A stretch of 64,000 bases of DNA from assembly GCA_018818835.1 (NCBI GenBank), contig JAHIRD010000148.1, forward strand, positions 62,001 to 126,000, read 5' to 3'. Below the pieces are notes generated by a model. The model worked only from the letters and a program-made list of their open reading frames with translations, had not been told where the DNA came from and searched no databases. Shown piece by piece: positions 1 to 9,545 of the stretch. Position numbers and translations under genes: made by a program. Each line of letters begins with the position of its first letter. Position 1 is the first letter of the stretch. Origin of the DNA: Pseudomonadota bacterium. GTDB taxonomy: Bacteria; Desulfobacterota; Desulfobacteria; Desulfobacterales; Desulfolunaceae.

Positions 1-1924
1 AAAGGATGGCGTTGTCTTCATCGCTGAGGATACTGGCAAACCTGTTGTTAATGCCGACCTGCACGGTTAATGCTGTCAATTGTTCTGTGCTTGGATGAGT
101 GAATGTCTGCAGACCGGCTTTAATCAGCTGGGGATTGTACTCATTCGAATAAAATCCCGTCGTGAAATCTGGCGGACCGTAGCTGTAACTGAAATTGGGA
201 TTCGGGCCTGTGGGAGACTTCCCGTTGACGACATAAAGGGTGTTGCCGTCTTCGCTTAAACTGACGGAGTTCGGGTACCAGCCGGTGGGAATAAGGCCAA
301 CGACCTGATTGCTGTCGCCAAGATCAACCACGGCGACGCAATTGAGATTGCCGTTGGTGACGTAAAGTTTCATTTCATCCGGTGAAAGCGTCACGCTGTT
401 GGGGTTCGCCCCCGTATACTGGGCCAGCAGTGAAGGGATAAGGGCCGCCGGGGCGATGACGGGGATGGATTTGACGATTTTATTTGTGGTGGTGTTAATA
501 ATATCCACCGTATCCGACTGGTCCTCAACCACATACAGCAAGGTCTGGGCCGCGTTCAGCACCATTTTGCCGGGCTGGCCTTTGACTGAAATCCGGGTTG
601 TGACCTTTGCTGTCTCATCCGGATTAAGGACCGCATTCACATTCACCACAACGATTTCGCGGTCACGGATACTGGATACATAGGCCGTGGTGTTGTCCCC
701 CTGGCCCTTTAATGTGACCCAGAAAGGATATTCGCCTCCCGGTACTCCGGTCTTGGCCACATTGATTTTGCCGGGGCGAAGGTCGAAATGCGTTCCGTCG
801 GACCAGCTGCCTGTCCCGCCGGTGAACAGAGTGATTGAATCATTGTAGTAGTTTGCCACCGCCAGCGTCAGGCCATCACTGGAAATTGCCACGCCGGCAG
901 CACATGCTTTTACGCCCACCTGAAGGTTGATTGAGCCCTGTCCGGCATCCGTCTGACCGATAAGGCCATTGCCGCCCAGTGTATGGCCCAGCTCAAGAAC
1001 CTCTCCTGGCTCCCAGGTGCCGCCGTTCAGGGTAAATGTCTGAATGTTGTCATCAATGCCACCCGACACGTAAAACGTTGTGCCGGACGGATCGAAGGTA
1101 ATCCCGTTGTACGTATTCGCCACCGGCACCACCTGCGTTTTTACCGGTAGACCCGATGTAATATCGTAGACGAACACGTACTCATTCGAGTCGGGCAGGT
1201 AGGGATAGGGGAGGGGGTAGGGGGAGAGGGCATCATAGACACGGTTATACCCGCTGGTCAGAACCAGCATGGTATGATAATCGGGACTCACCACAGAGGT
1301 GACGGCCTGTCCCGCCAGCCAGTTTTCCCTGTCCTCCAGGTCGGGGTTCAACGTGTCGAACTGTGCTCCGAGAGGGGCCAGTGGTGTGATCCGCTGTCCC
1401 ATATTTGGCAGATCCTGTCCGGGGGCTGTATCACTCACGGAGATGGTCAGGGTTGTCGTTGTCTTACCTCCGGAGTTTGTCGCGGTGACGGTGTAGCTGG
1501 TTTCGGCTACAGGGGTTGTGGGGGTTCCGTTGATAACACCTGTGATTGAATTCAGGCTGAGTCCCGCCGGAAGAGCCGGACTGATAGTGTATGAAGTAAC
1601 TTTTCCACCGGAGTTTGTCGGGCTGTTAGAGAGAATCAGCATCCCTGTGGCATAGACTGCTGTGCCGGTGGTGTAACTGAGTGATGAGGGTGCCTGATCA
1701 GAGCTGTCGCTGCTGCACCCGCTTAGAAAAAGAAATACGGCGATTATAAAAAAAACTGGCCGCCGGAAGGCTCGCGTTGAAATCACCCGTTTTTTCCGTG
1801 TCGGCTTCATCCATTGGCGGGTTGCATCGCCTTTCGACATGAAAGAAACGCCATTCTCGACCGGTTCGGTGGATTGACTCCCTGGGTTCCATTTCTTATG
1901 GATTGACATTGTTTTTGGATACAT
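1..1924 (-). CDS. YVTN/YncE-type beta-propeller lipoprotein, 3' end outside window
   Basis: The reverse frame is open from an ATG at 1924 to the window edge (about 641 codons, no stop), so the C-terminus is missing. A hydrophobic stretch ending in the lipobox FLSGC lies near residue 66, so it is probably an exported lipoprotein. A putative Ig-like repeat follows (SYTISPALPAGLSLNSITG type), then repeated blades such as GITFDPSGTTFYVSGG, SVTLSPDEMKLYVTNG and SVSLSEDGNTLYVVNG, typical of YVTN propellers. Many homologues carry a C-terminal alkaline-phosphatase-like domain, which would lie outside the window. The ATG at 1924 has a GGAGG box 8 nt upstream but gives an unusually long segment before the signal peptide. 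An internal ATG before KPTRKKRV would give a normal signal peptide but has no clear ribosome-binding site. Substrate and role are unknown. Confidence 0.75.
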   Translation of the reverse strand, partial: MYPKTMSIHKKWNPGSQSTEPVENGVSFMSKGDATRQWMKPTRKKRVISTRAFRRPVFFIIAVFLFLSGCSSDSSDQAPSSLSYTTGTAVYATGMLILSNSPTNSGGKVTSYTISPALPAGLSLNSITGVINGTPTTPVAETSYTVTATNSGGKTTTTLTISVSDTAPGQDLPNMGQRITPLAPLGAQFDTLNPDLEDRENWLAGQAVTSVVSPDYHTMLVLTSGYNRVYDALSPYPLPYPYLPDSNEYVFVYDITSGLPVKTQVVPVANTYNGITFDPSGTTFYVSGGIDDNIQTFTLNGGTWEPGEVLELGHTLGGNGLIGQTDAGQGSINLQVGVKACAAGVAISSDGLTLAVANYYNDSITLFTGGTGSWSDGTHFDLRPGKINVAKTGVPGGEYPFWVTLKGQGDNTTAYVSSIRDREIVVVNVNAVLNPDETAKVTTRISVKGQPGKMVLNAAQTLLYVVEDQSDTVDIINTTTNKIVKSIPVIAPAALIPSLLAQYTGANPNSVTLSPDEMKLYVTNGNLNCVAVVDLGDSNQVVGLIPTGWYPNSVSLSEDGNTLYVVNGKSPTGPNPNFSYSYGPPDFTTGFYSNEYNPQLIKAGLQTFTHPSTEQLTALTVQVGINNRFASILSDEDNAIL

Positions 1925-2231
1925 TGCACATTCCTCCACATACGGGTTAATTGTTAGGGAATAAAGCAAAACAGTGATTTTACGTCATGTTATACCCTGT
2001 ATTTTTAGACGTCGGTCTGATTATCTTTTTATAAAGAAGAACTCTCAACCACAGGAAAAAACATCAATGATTTGATGCGTGAGATAGGGATATCGGATTT
2101 TGAATAAAACTGATTCGACAATTTTTTTAATATACGCTATATCAATATGACAATCAATTGATTTTCATCAACCTGTGACGTCCAGCAATAACACATGTCG
2201 ATTGTTACTTTAAAATCATGGATTTAACGAA
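1925..2231. other. Divergent intergenic region
   Basis: About 300 bases between the divergent lipoprotein gene and the binding-protein gene. It is AT-rich and should hold both promoters. I see no convincing -35/-10 pair, sigma-54 box or hairpin. Confidence 0.4.
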
Positions 2232-3350
2232 ATGGGATGGCCGAAACGCATTATATTATTCGTTTCAGTATGTGTGCTCATGGTGGCCTCTGTTTTCGCC
2301 GATGATGTCGCGCCTGTTTTAAAACCGGATAATTCACGATATCGTCTGGCCTTTTACGAGGGTGGACAGTATCCTGACTATCTTACCATTTTGAAGCAGA
2401 CCTTGATTGGCCTCATGGACTTGGGCTGGATAGAGTCCACTGAATTGCCTGATTTTGGAAAAGATCATAAAAAATTCTGGCTCTGGGCCAGTCAAACCCT
2501 CACGAGTCCATATATCGAGTTTGCCAAGGATGGGTATTTTTCCCCCAGAGATTTTGATAAAACCCTGAGATTGTCAACCCAACAGGATTTTTTGAGTAAA
2601 GCCGGAGAGTTTGACCTTGTGATTGCCATGGGCACATGGGCAGGTCAGGATCTTGCTAATTCCATGCATCATACACCTGTGATGATAGGTTCCACCAGTG
2701 ACCCCATTGGCGCGGGCATTATCAAAAGTACCGAGGATTCTGGCTTTGATCATGTTCATGCAACGGTTGACCCGGACAGATATCTTCGACAGATCAAAAT
2801 TTTCCATGAGATTATAGGTTTTAAAAAACTTGGGGTTATTTATGAAAATTCAACCGAGGGCAGGACTTACGCAGCAATGGACGACCTGGAACAGCAGTCG
2901 ATCGATTTGAATTTTGAGCTTGTTTTGTGCGAAGCCCCTTTTTCAGGCGTTGATATAACGGTTGCTGAGCAGAACGTGATCCGTTGCAGCGAAAATTTTG
3001 CAGACAAGGTTGATGCTGTATACATAACCGTGCACAGGGGGAATACGTTGATGGGTTTTAAATACTCTATACATAGTTTCAATGATCATAAAATACCGAC
3101 GTTTTCGCAACTGGGTGCAGATGAGGTGAAAAACGGCGCATTGATGAGTATATCCCAGGCCGGTTATAAATTTGTTGGTCAATTTCACGCCAGGGTTGCA
3201 GCCCGGATATTAAGAGGGGAAACGCCTCGGAACATCGGGCAGATCTACACATCTCCAGCACGAATTGTACTTAATATGACAACGGCAGAAAAAATCGGAT
3301 TCAAGCCAACGGTGGATATCCTTCTCGTGGCAGACGAAATCGTGCGGTAA
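2232..3350 (+). CDS. ABC-type periplasmic substrate-binding protein, PF04392-like
   Basis: 372 aa with a clear N-terminal signal peptide (RIILFVSVCVLMVASVFA, cleavage near residue 23). The remainder reads as the two-lobed ABC sub_bind family, with FDLVIAMGTWAGQDLAN, a TSDPIGAGIIKS segment and a late GALMSIS segment. No permease or ATPase gene of an importer is adjacent. The next gene encodes an MFS protein with large periplasmic insertions, so the binding protein may present a ligand to that protein instead of to an ABC permease (inference). A clear paralogue lies at 60160-61344, where the following gene encodes a sensor kinase. Ligand unknown; distant relatives bind amino acids or aromatic compounds. 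Confidence 0.8.
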   Translation: MGWPKRIILFVSVCVLMVASVFADDVAPVLKPDNSRYRLAFYEGGQYPDYLTILKQTLIGLMDLGWIESTELPDFGKDHKKFWLWASQTLTSPYIEFAKDGYFSPRDFDKTLRLSTQQDFLSKAGEFDLVIAMGTWAGQDLANSMHHTPVMIGSTSDPIGAGIIKSTEDSGFDHVHATVDPDRYLRQIKIFHEIIGFKKLGVIYENSTEGRTYAAMDDLEQQSIDLNFELVLCEAPFSGVDITVAEQNVIRCSENFADKVDAVYITVHRGNTLMGFKYSIHSFNDHKIPTFSQLGADEVKNGALMSISQAGYKFVGQFHARVAARILRGETPRNIGQIYTSPARIVLNMTTAEKIGFKPTVDILLVADEIVR

Positions 3351-3429
3351 CACCATGATTAAAGATCACAGGAACGATATGTAAAACGCTTCAGGTAAAA
3401 CCATCATCCATTTATTTCAGAGGCCAGAA

Positions 3430-5745
3430 TTGAAATCGTCATATCAGAAAAAAATAGCATTCCCCAAGCCTGAAAAAAATTACAAGGTCACGTTTGTTTT
3501 AATGACCCTGGTGGTAATGATTCTCTCCGAAGCCTTTTTACTGGGTCTTGGCATCATATCATTCAAGAATAATCAACTGGCCTTTTATACATCTCACATG
3601 AGGGTTTTTTCAGAAGATTTTTCAGAAAACATTTCCATGGCTCTCCGATTCGGAAAGTCCCTGGAAAAATTCCTTGGTATGGAAAAAATGATGTCCGACG
3701 TTGTTGACGTTTCGGGACGCATTGACAATCTTGAAATTTTTTCTAAAAAAGGGTCCCTGCTCTATACCCATGAGCCCAACGCTGTGATGACAAACATCAA
3801 TGGATTGACCCAGGAACTGACTGAACAAACACCTTACTACCGATTTAAATTCCACTTAAAAGAGGGGGAATCCACCACCGGGACCTGCGTGTTTTCCTTT
3901 AAAAAAGAACGGGTGAACAGCGCAGTCCGTGATGCTGTGAAGGCAGGCTTCAAGCCGATTGGATACAGCATGGTTGCTGTTCTTGTGTTGTTGTTGCCCG
4001 GATTAAGATTTTTTCTGGGCAAGGGCGATGACCATATTCCCAAGAGAAGAATCATGGCCATTGTTTTTATATCCATTGTTCTTTGCCAGGCTTATTATAC
4101 ATATGACAGCGTCCGTGGCCAGGTGATCACGTATAGAAATATGGCCTTTGAAGTTGTCGATGATGCTACGAAAATTCATCGGGACGATATTCTATACCTT
4201 TCTGAAAAAGGAATTGCTTTTAATGAACTGAACGGCATGGATCTAAGATTGAAAAAAAGCGTGGACGCTCTCCCTGAACTGGCTTTTATAAATATCGTCC
4301 AGAACGGAAAGTCCCTTTATCGATGGGGCAATGTGACTCATGCATATGATCTTAAACATGCCTTACCAGAGGGTGGTGAGATAAGGGCCGGGTTGAATCA
4401 GTCCTATATTCGTTCGAAGATAAAAGAATTGATTTTGGATTCTGTGACGGTCATGGGACTTTCACTTCTATTTGTCACTGAACTGGTTATATTTCTACTG
4501 ATATACATCAATATTCATTCTGCAAACGATGAGAATGAGCGACGTCAGTTTTCTGTCGGGTACATCCGCACGGCTATTGCTATATATTTTTTTGGCGCCA
4601 TGATGGGTATATCGTTTATTCCGGTTTTCATGGATCAGCTGACAGCTGGGCAGAATTATTGGGGCTTGAGGGGCAATCTGTTGACCAGTATTCCTGTTTC
4701 CATGGAGATTCTTGCAGCACTTGTGGCCTCGTTTTTTGCCGGAGGATGGACTGACAGGTCGGGCTGGCATAAACCCTTTTTATCTGGAATTTTCCTGAGT
4801 ATCATGGCCGCCCTATTATCATCCATGGCACGAAACCCTTCTGAATTCGTTCTCTACCGTGGGCTTGCCGGATTTGGATATGGGCTTTCCTGGATATCGG
4901 CCCAGGGCTTTCTTTTCAACGCATCAAGAGGTAAAAATCTGGGCCGGGGGAGTGCCTCACTGATTGCCGGGATTTATTCAGGCTATATATGTGGGGGGGC
5001 TGTGGGGGGCTTGGTCGCTGATCGTCTCGGCTATGCCGCAGTGTTCCGCTTTTCAGGAATGGTGCTTTTTCTTTCTGCTGTTTTTGTCTTGATTTTTATG
5101 GTGCCATTCTTTCAAAAACCAGAGGGTCATCATTCTAAACTCAATTTAGGAGAAAGCCTGTCCAAGGCCCGTATATATCTGTCCAACAAAAGCATTTTAT
5201 CTATTCTTCTGTTCAGCCTTTTACCATTTTCCCTTGCCCAGATGGGTATCCTGCTGTTTGCCACTCCGGTTATCCTGAATTCCTTGCATGTGTCCAAGGC
5301 AACCACAGGCCGGGTTATGATGATTTATGGGATGACGGTTATATATCTGGGACCTTTTCTGGGAAGCCTGACGGATAAATCGAAAAACAAAAAGATTTTT
5401 TTAGTGCTTGCAGGTATTTCAGGAACAATCGGACTTTTCCTGGTCAAGTATTTAAGTGGTATGTTTGCATTGTCATTGGCTTTGTTTTTTATGAGCGTGG
5501 CTGGCAGTATAGCCAATCCGGCTATTTCCCTTCTTATTCATGCCCAGGATGTCACCCGTGAGGTCGGGATGGGTTTTGCCGTGGGAACCCAACGGGTGTT
5601 TGATAAACTTGGACAAATGCTCGGCCCTCTTGTTCTTGGAGTCCTTTTCTCATTTTACAGCTTCCAGACAAGCATCCAGATGCTTGGAGGGTTCTATTTT
5701 TTTGCAACAGCGTGTTACGTGCTGATCAACAGGAGAAATACGTGA
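3430..5745 (+). CDS. MFS transporter with N-terminal periplasmic sensor-like segments
   Basis: 771 aa. Residues about 20-43 form a TM, about 44-175 are hydrophilic (probably periplasmic), then two TMs near 178-222, a second hydrophilic segment about 223-345 and another TM near 348-368. From about residue 383 onward it reads as a 12-TM major facilitator protein (AGGWTDRSGWHKP and VYRGLAGFGYGLSW segments). The first half resembles the double periplasmic sensing regions of chemoreceptors and kinases, but no HAMP, kinase or cyclase domain follows. The TTG start at 3430 follows an AGAGG box. It sits between the binding protein and a GCS2-type ligase; the ligase start overlaps the stop by 4 nt (GTGA), so the two are probably translationally coupled. 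Substrate unknown. Confidence 0.75.
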   Translation: MKSSYQKKIAFPKPEKNYKVTFVLMTLVVMILSEAFLLGLGIISFKNNQLAFYTSHMRVFSEDFSENISMALRFGKSLEKFLGMEKMMSDVVDVSGRIDNLEIFSKKGSLLYTHEPNAVMTNINGLTQELTEQTPYYRFKFHLKEGESTTGTCVFSFKKERVNSAVRDAVKAGFKPIGYSMVAVLVLLLPGLRFFLGKGDDHIPKRRIMAIVFISIVLCQAYYTYDSVRGQVITYRNMAFEVVDDATKIHRDDILYLSEKGIAFNELNGMDLRLKKSVDALPELAFINIVQNGKSLYRWGNVTHAYDLKHALPEGGEIRAGLNQSYIRSKIKELILDSVTVMGLSLLFVTELVIFLLIYINIHSANDENERRQFSVGYIRTAIAIYFFGAMMGISFIPVFMDQLTAGQNYWGLRGNLLTSIPVSMEILAALVASFFAGGWTDRSGWHKPFLSGIFLSIMAALLSSMARNPSEFVLYRGLAGFGYGLSWISAQGFLFNASRGKNLGRGSASLIAGIYSGYICGGAVGGLVADRLGYAAVFRFSGMVLFLSAVFVLIFMVPFFQKPEGHHSKLNLGESLSKARIYLSNKSILSILLFSLLPFSLAQMGILLFATPVILNSLHVSKATTGRVMMIYGMTVIYLGPFLGSLTDKSKNKKIFLVLAGISGTIGLFLVKYLSGMFALSLALFFMSVAGSIANPAISLLIHAQDVTREVGMGFAVGTQRVFDKLGQMLGPLVLGVLFSFYSFQTSIQMLGGFYFFATACYVLINRRNT

Positions 5746-7052
5746 TAAATTCAACATGTGGAATTGAGCTTGAAATGCCTGTGGTGGACCTGGGAACAGG
5801 GGAATCCACCGCCATGAAATACTGTGAGCATACGAAATTTGATAATGGGTTCAACCTGCCGGAATTATCCATTGGACCTGTGGAAAGCCTGAATGGTCTG
5901 AATAAACGGATAAATATCAAGCTGATCAAGCTGTCCAACCATTTAAGGTGTTCAGGGCTTGGCCTTGTTAATTTTTCAGAGCACCCCTATGTCAACATAT
6001 CTCCCGAGTTATATCACAAAATGTGTATTCCCAGGCCCATCTATCAATACTGGCGGAATATTCGTGGCTGGGATCATAGCTGTGGTATTGATGCCAAAGC
6101 CCAAATGAGCCCCAGTTTCGGTGTCAGTGCCAAACGTGCTGTGGATGCGCTCAATATCATGATAGGGTTCGCCTCAGCTTTTATTGCCATCTATGCCAAC
6201 AGCCCGTTTGAAGGGGGACAGGTCACTGAATATATCGAGAATAGACTCACGTTATGGACGCGAATGTTTGAACACTGCAATTATCCGTCTGACCGGAATG
6301 CAGGACAACGAACAGTCTACTTCACATCCCTTAAAGATTATTTCCAATGGATATACGGTGATAATTTTATCCATGCACTTCCGGGTACGTATTCCCACTA
6401 TAAGGCCTGCGGTGATGTGTATGCCCCTGTTTCGCCTGTGACCTACGATGATTTTTTTGCATCACGGGGCGTTGATGCCATCGGCATCATCCGTGGGGAA
6501 AAACGATTTATCGAGCCCGTTGTATACCATCAGGAATATTATCAGTTCTCAAAGTTCACGGATGCCAGGATCAGGTTTGTTCTTAAGGATATTTACCGGC
6601 CATCTGAATTTATGAATAAACTTGATAATTTCGATCACATAGCTGAGAATATTTACATTGAGATGCGGGCACCGGGTAACAATCTGCCCGATCAATTCAT
6701 CAGGCAAACCGCAGGCGATAAGGTTGCCGATTCAGTCGTTATATCTGTCTGCGCTTTAATGAAGGGGTTGTTGATCAATATGGATGAGGCATTAAAACAT
6801 CTTCCGGACGATTTTTCTGAATTGAAAACCATTGCCATGGAAATGTCCATGGCAAACGGCAGATTAAGGGATTTCGCAGCCAAGGCCATTGAAATTGCCC
6901 ATGACGGACTTGCGGATTGTGATAAATGGATGTTGGCATACCCGGAATATGTTGTTGATACAGGACTCAGTAATGGCATGCGTGGGAAACAGGATTATCT
7001 GGCAGGGAAATCATTGAAAGATATAGTGCTTGACCGGGTTTTGGTTGTTTAG
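5742..7052 (+). CDS. GCS2-family carboxylate-amine ligase (glutamate-cysteine ligase-like)
   Basis: About 436 aa. The N-terminus carries the GIELEMPVVD signature, in which two acidic residues of the GCS2 fold bind metal and substrate. Later segments include HSCGIDAKAQMSPSFG and AENIYIEMRAPGNNLP. The family joins the gamma-carboxylate of glutamate to an amine (YbdK, EgtA and plant-type GshA relatives). I chose the GTG at 5742 over an upstream GTG at 5712: an AGGAG box lies just before it and it overlaps the MFS stop codon as GTGA. Coupling to a transporter suggests that the amine acceptor, or the gamma-glutamyl product, is handled by the MFS protein (inference). The exact acceptor cannot be read from sequence. 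Confidence 0.75.
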   Translation: MINSTCGIELEMPVVDLGTGESTAMKYCEHTKFDNGFNLPELSIGPVESLNGLNKRINIKLIKLSNHLRCSGLGLVNFSEHPYVNISPELYHKMCIPRPIYQYWRNIRGWDHSCGIDAKAQMSPSFGVSAKRAVDALNIMIGFASAFIAIYANSPFEGGQVTEYIENRLTLWTRMFEHCNYPSDRNAGQRTVYFTSLKDYFQWIYGDNFIHALPGTYSHYKACGDVYAPVSPVTYDDFFASRGVDAIGIIRGEKRFIEPVVYHQEYYQFSKFTDARIRFVLKDIYRPSEFMNKLDNFDHIAENIYIEMRAPGNNLPDQFIRQTAGDKVADSVVISVCALMKGLLINMDEALKHLPDDFSELKTIAMEMSMANGRLRDFAAKAIEIAHDGLADCDKWMLAYPEYVVDTGLSNGMRGKQDYLAGKSLKDIVLDRVLVV

Positions 7053-7140
7053 GTCTGGTGGTGTGGACATTATGGACGGGATGGACTGAGTGGTCGTGTT
7101 GAGAAGGGGCCCTCCACGTTTAGCTGTTTTCATATTGAAT

Positions 7141-7665
7141 TTATTTTTGCATTAACCCGCGTTGGTGCAAAAAAGCCATCACATCGTCCACACAGCGATT
7201 CGGATCATATTTATCGGTATTGAGTTCGATATCCGCATCATGGGGATGCTCATACACACCTCCAGGGCCGGGAAAATCCATGAGCAGGCCATTGTCAGCC
7301 AGGCCATACAGACCTTTGGGATCTCTTTGACGTACGGTTTTCTCACTTGCATGGCAATAAACCAGGAAAAAGGAAGAGATGACAGACCGGATGTGAGCTC
7401 TGTCTTTGTTTAGGGGTGTTGTGCTTGTTGCAATGACCGGAATGGTGTTTTTATTTAGATGTTCTGCGCAGACAGCCATTGCACTGACCACGATTTGACG
7501 TCCGTTTTTGTCAATGGGAATAAGGCCTGTAAAATATTCGGCCATGAGGTCCGACTCAATCAACTCAATGTACTGGCCTGCGTCATGTAACTTTTGTTTC
7601 AAGCCTTTTGCAATTGTCGTTTTTCCCGACCCGGGCAAGCCCGTGAACCATAAGGTGAAACTCAT
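7141..7665 (-). CDS. Adenylylsulfate (APS) kinase-like protein
   Basis: 174 aa P-loop kinase. Walker A GLPGSGKTT is at residues 9-17, and the CysC-type motif RDPKGLYGLA is followed by YEHPHDADIELNTD. These support the APS-kinase family, which phosphorylates adenylylsulfate to PAPS. The usual DGDNVR is replaced by ESDLMAEYF and the middle region is divergent, so the substrate may differ. It is the last gene of the minus-strand RiPP operon, 11 nt after the radical SAM gene. No sulfotransferase or ATP sulfurylase is seen nearby. A role in tailoring (phosphorylation, or PAPS supply for sulfation) is possible but unproven. Confidence 0.75.
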   Translation of the reverse strand: MSFTLWFTGLPGSGKTTIAKGLKQKLHDAGQYIELIESDLMAEYFTGLIPIDKNGRQIVVSAMAVCAEHLNKNTIPVIATSTTPLNKDRAHIRSVISSFFLVYCHASEKTVRQRDPKGLYGLADNGLLMDFPGPGGVYEHPHDADIELNTDKYDPNRCVDDVMAFLHQRGLMQK

Positions 7666-7676
7666 AGGTGACCTCG

Positions 7677-9545
7677 TTATGGATGCGTCCTGCTCAGTAC
7701 GGTGACACCAGGAACAGCTTTGAACTGTATATCCTTTGACGGGTGATTTTTGTATAGCTGAGTCACCGTGGTTTGGATTGTTCTGACATCATACCGTGTC
7801 TGTATGCCATGGGCACTATTTTGTGGGGTGTCTGATATAAACAGATCCATCATATCTTTTTTTGTATATGTGCCCATATCATTGAGCCGGGTGATAAAAT
7901 CAAGACACAGAGATTTGGCTTTTTCCCGCAGCATACCCTTGCCTGTAAAATCTGATACCGGAGGACTTAAATCCCTGGACGGGGAGGGCACAATGCCGGT
8001 GATCCCGTAATCCAAAGGATTTAATGCAATATCCGACCATCCTGAAATTTCAAACACATTGTAAATAACCTGGCTTGCCAGGCCCTGTTTCTTCCATTCA
8101 TAAACCCTGGAAAATGATTCCAGGGCCTCGTGTTCGGTTTCAGTTGGAAATCCAACGATCATATACAGATGCACCGGAATTCCAATGTCTGAGCAGTTCG
8201 TCAGGATGTGTTCAACCCACGGAATCGAAATCCCTTTTTTCATTTTTTTCAGAACACGCTCATGACACGATTCAAGGCCGAAATATATGGCACGGCATCC
8301 TGCTTTTTTGTAAAGGCTTAAATGCTCCCGGCTGATTCGTTTGTCAAACCGCATGTTTGTCACCCAGAACAGGGGTAGTTTTTGTTCCAGAAGGAAGGCG
8401 GAAAGATCACCAAGCCTCTCAGGATCAGCCGCATCATCGGTAAAATGAAGGACTTTAACCGGGCTGTGGTCAACCAGTTTTTGGATCCATGATGTGATAT
8501 GGCCAAATTGTGCACAGACATGATGTTTGACAAAAGACAGTTCGGTTCGGCAAAAGCTGCATCGATGCCAGTAACACCCCTGGGACAAACGAAACAAAAG
8601 AGCCATGGAATGTGAGTTGACAAGGTATCGGTCAAGATCAACACAGCCGTAATCAGGCAAAGGCAGACCATGGTTTGGCTGAGGGTTTCCCGGGGCTGGG
8701 TTTTTAATGATTTTATTGTCTCTGGCGAAGATAAGCCCGGGAATATGCTCATAGGATCTGGATTCGGACAGGCATTTCACAAGCTCAAGTAAGGGGGATT
8801 CGCCCTCATCTAAAATAAATGAATCAACATAGTCAAATAGATGGATATTATCCATGTCACGCATATGACTTGAAACAAAGGTTCCGCCAAAGCAAATATG
8901 GCTATCCGGCCGGATTTCTTTGATGAGGGAGGCAACAAAAAATGCAGGCATGATCTGGTCCGGAAATGAAACCGATATGCCGATGATCTCCGGATGATTA
9001 TCTCCCAGGTATTTAATCATGATTTTTTTTAGGGTTGATGCGTAGAGCGATGGCTTTTTGATACTCTGGATAATGTCTTGACTTGAAAATCTGTTGCCCC
9101 GGCAGGTGTAGCGAATATAGCCTGTGGTGACGATAAAATCGAGGGATTCGGGAAAATGGAGGGCGTTGACAATGTCCAGGCCCAGGCCAAAAAGTCTGAA
9201 TTGTTCCACGTTGCTCAAGTGACTGTTTTTAAACAGAAGGTGAAAGGGGGGTGCTTGTCCTGTCAATCTTTGTTTGAGTTGGACCAGTTTCTGGTATTCC
9301 TGGATTTCCAGGCTGTTCAGAGCGATTCGGCTGTCCAGTTCGTGAAATCGTTTATCAATAAAAACCATAGCATTATCAATATTGTCTTGCGCCAGATGGT
9401 ATCTGTAAAAGTCAATATTCAGATCAAGCACAGACACATCAACACCTTTTTCAGACAGATGACCGTAAAGAACGGCCGTGCTGATATAGGGTTTGTCAGG
9501 CATACAAAAGGGCGGGTGTATCAGGATGAGTTTTTTATCGGGCAT
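7677..9545 (-). CDS. B12-binding-domain radical SAM protein (RiPP operon)
   Basis: About 622 aa. N-terminal Rossmann-like region KKLILIHPPF followed by cobalamin-binding-type segments (HICFGGTFVSSH, DEGESPLLELV). The radical SAM core has the cluster motif GCYWHRCSFC, spaced CX4CX2C instead of the usual CX3CX2C, then IYFGLES and IVGFPTE. Such enzymes often methylate unactivated carbons or make other radical changes on peptides. The start was placed at the ATG at 9545, directly before PDKKLILIHPP, giving an 11-nt overlap with the upstream glycosyltransferase gene; a longer start at 9596 is less likely. Clearly paralogous to the protein at 28606-30432, sharing the NPYIS/KPYIS N-terminal pattern and the motif spacing. 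Predicted to act on the operon's precursor peptides. Confidence 0.8.
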   Translation of the reverse strand: MPDKKLILIHPPFCMPDKPYISTAVLYGHLSEKGVDVSVLDLNIDFYRYHLAQDNIDNAMVFIDKRFHELDSRIALNSLEIQEYQKLVQLKQRLTGQAPPFHLLFKNSHLSNVEQFRLFGLGLDIVNALHFPESLDFIVTTGYIRYTCRGNRFSSQDIIQSIKKPSLYASTLKKIMIKYLGDNHPEIIGISVSFPDQIMPAFFVASLIKEIRPDSHICFGGTFVSSHMRDMDNIHLFDYVDSFILDEGESPLLELVKCLSESRSYEHIPGLIFARDNKIIKNPAPGNPQPNHGLPLPDYGCVDLDRYLVNSHSMALLFRLSQGCYWHRCSFCRTELSFVKHHVCAQFGHITSWIQKLVDHSPVKVLHFTDDAADPERLGDLSAFLLEQKLPLFWVTNMRFDKRISREHLSLYKKAGCRAIYFGLESCHERVLKKMKKGISIPWVEHILTNCSDIGIPVHLYMIVGFPTETEHEALESFSRVYEWKKQGLASQVIYNVFEISGWSDIALNPLDYGITGIVPSPSRDLSPPVSDFTGKGMLREKAKSLCLDFITRLNDMGTYTKKDMMDLFISDTPQNSAHGIQTRYDVRTIQTTVTQLYKNHPSKDIQFKAVPGVTVLSRTHP

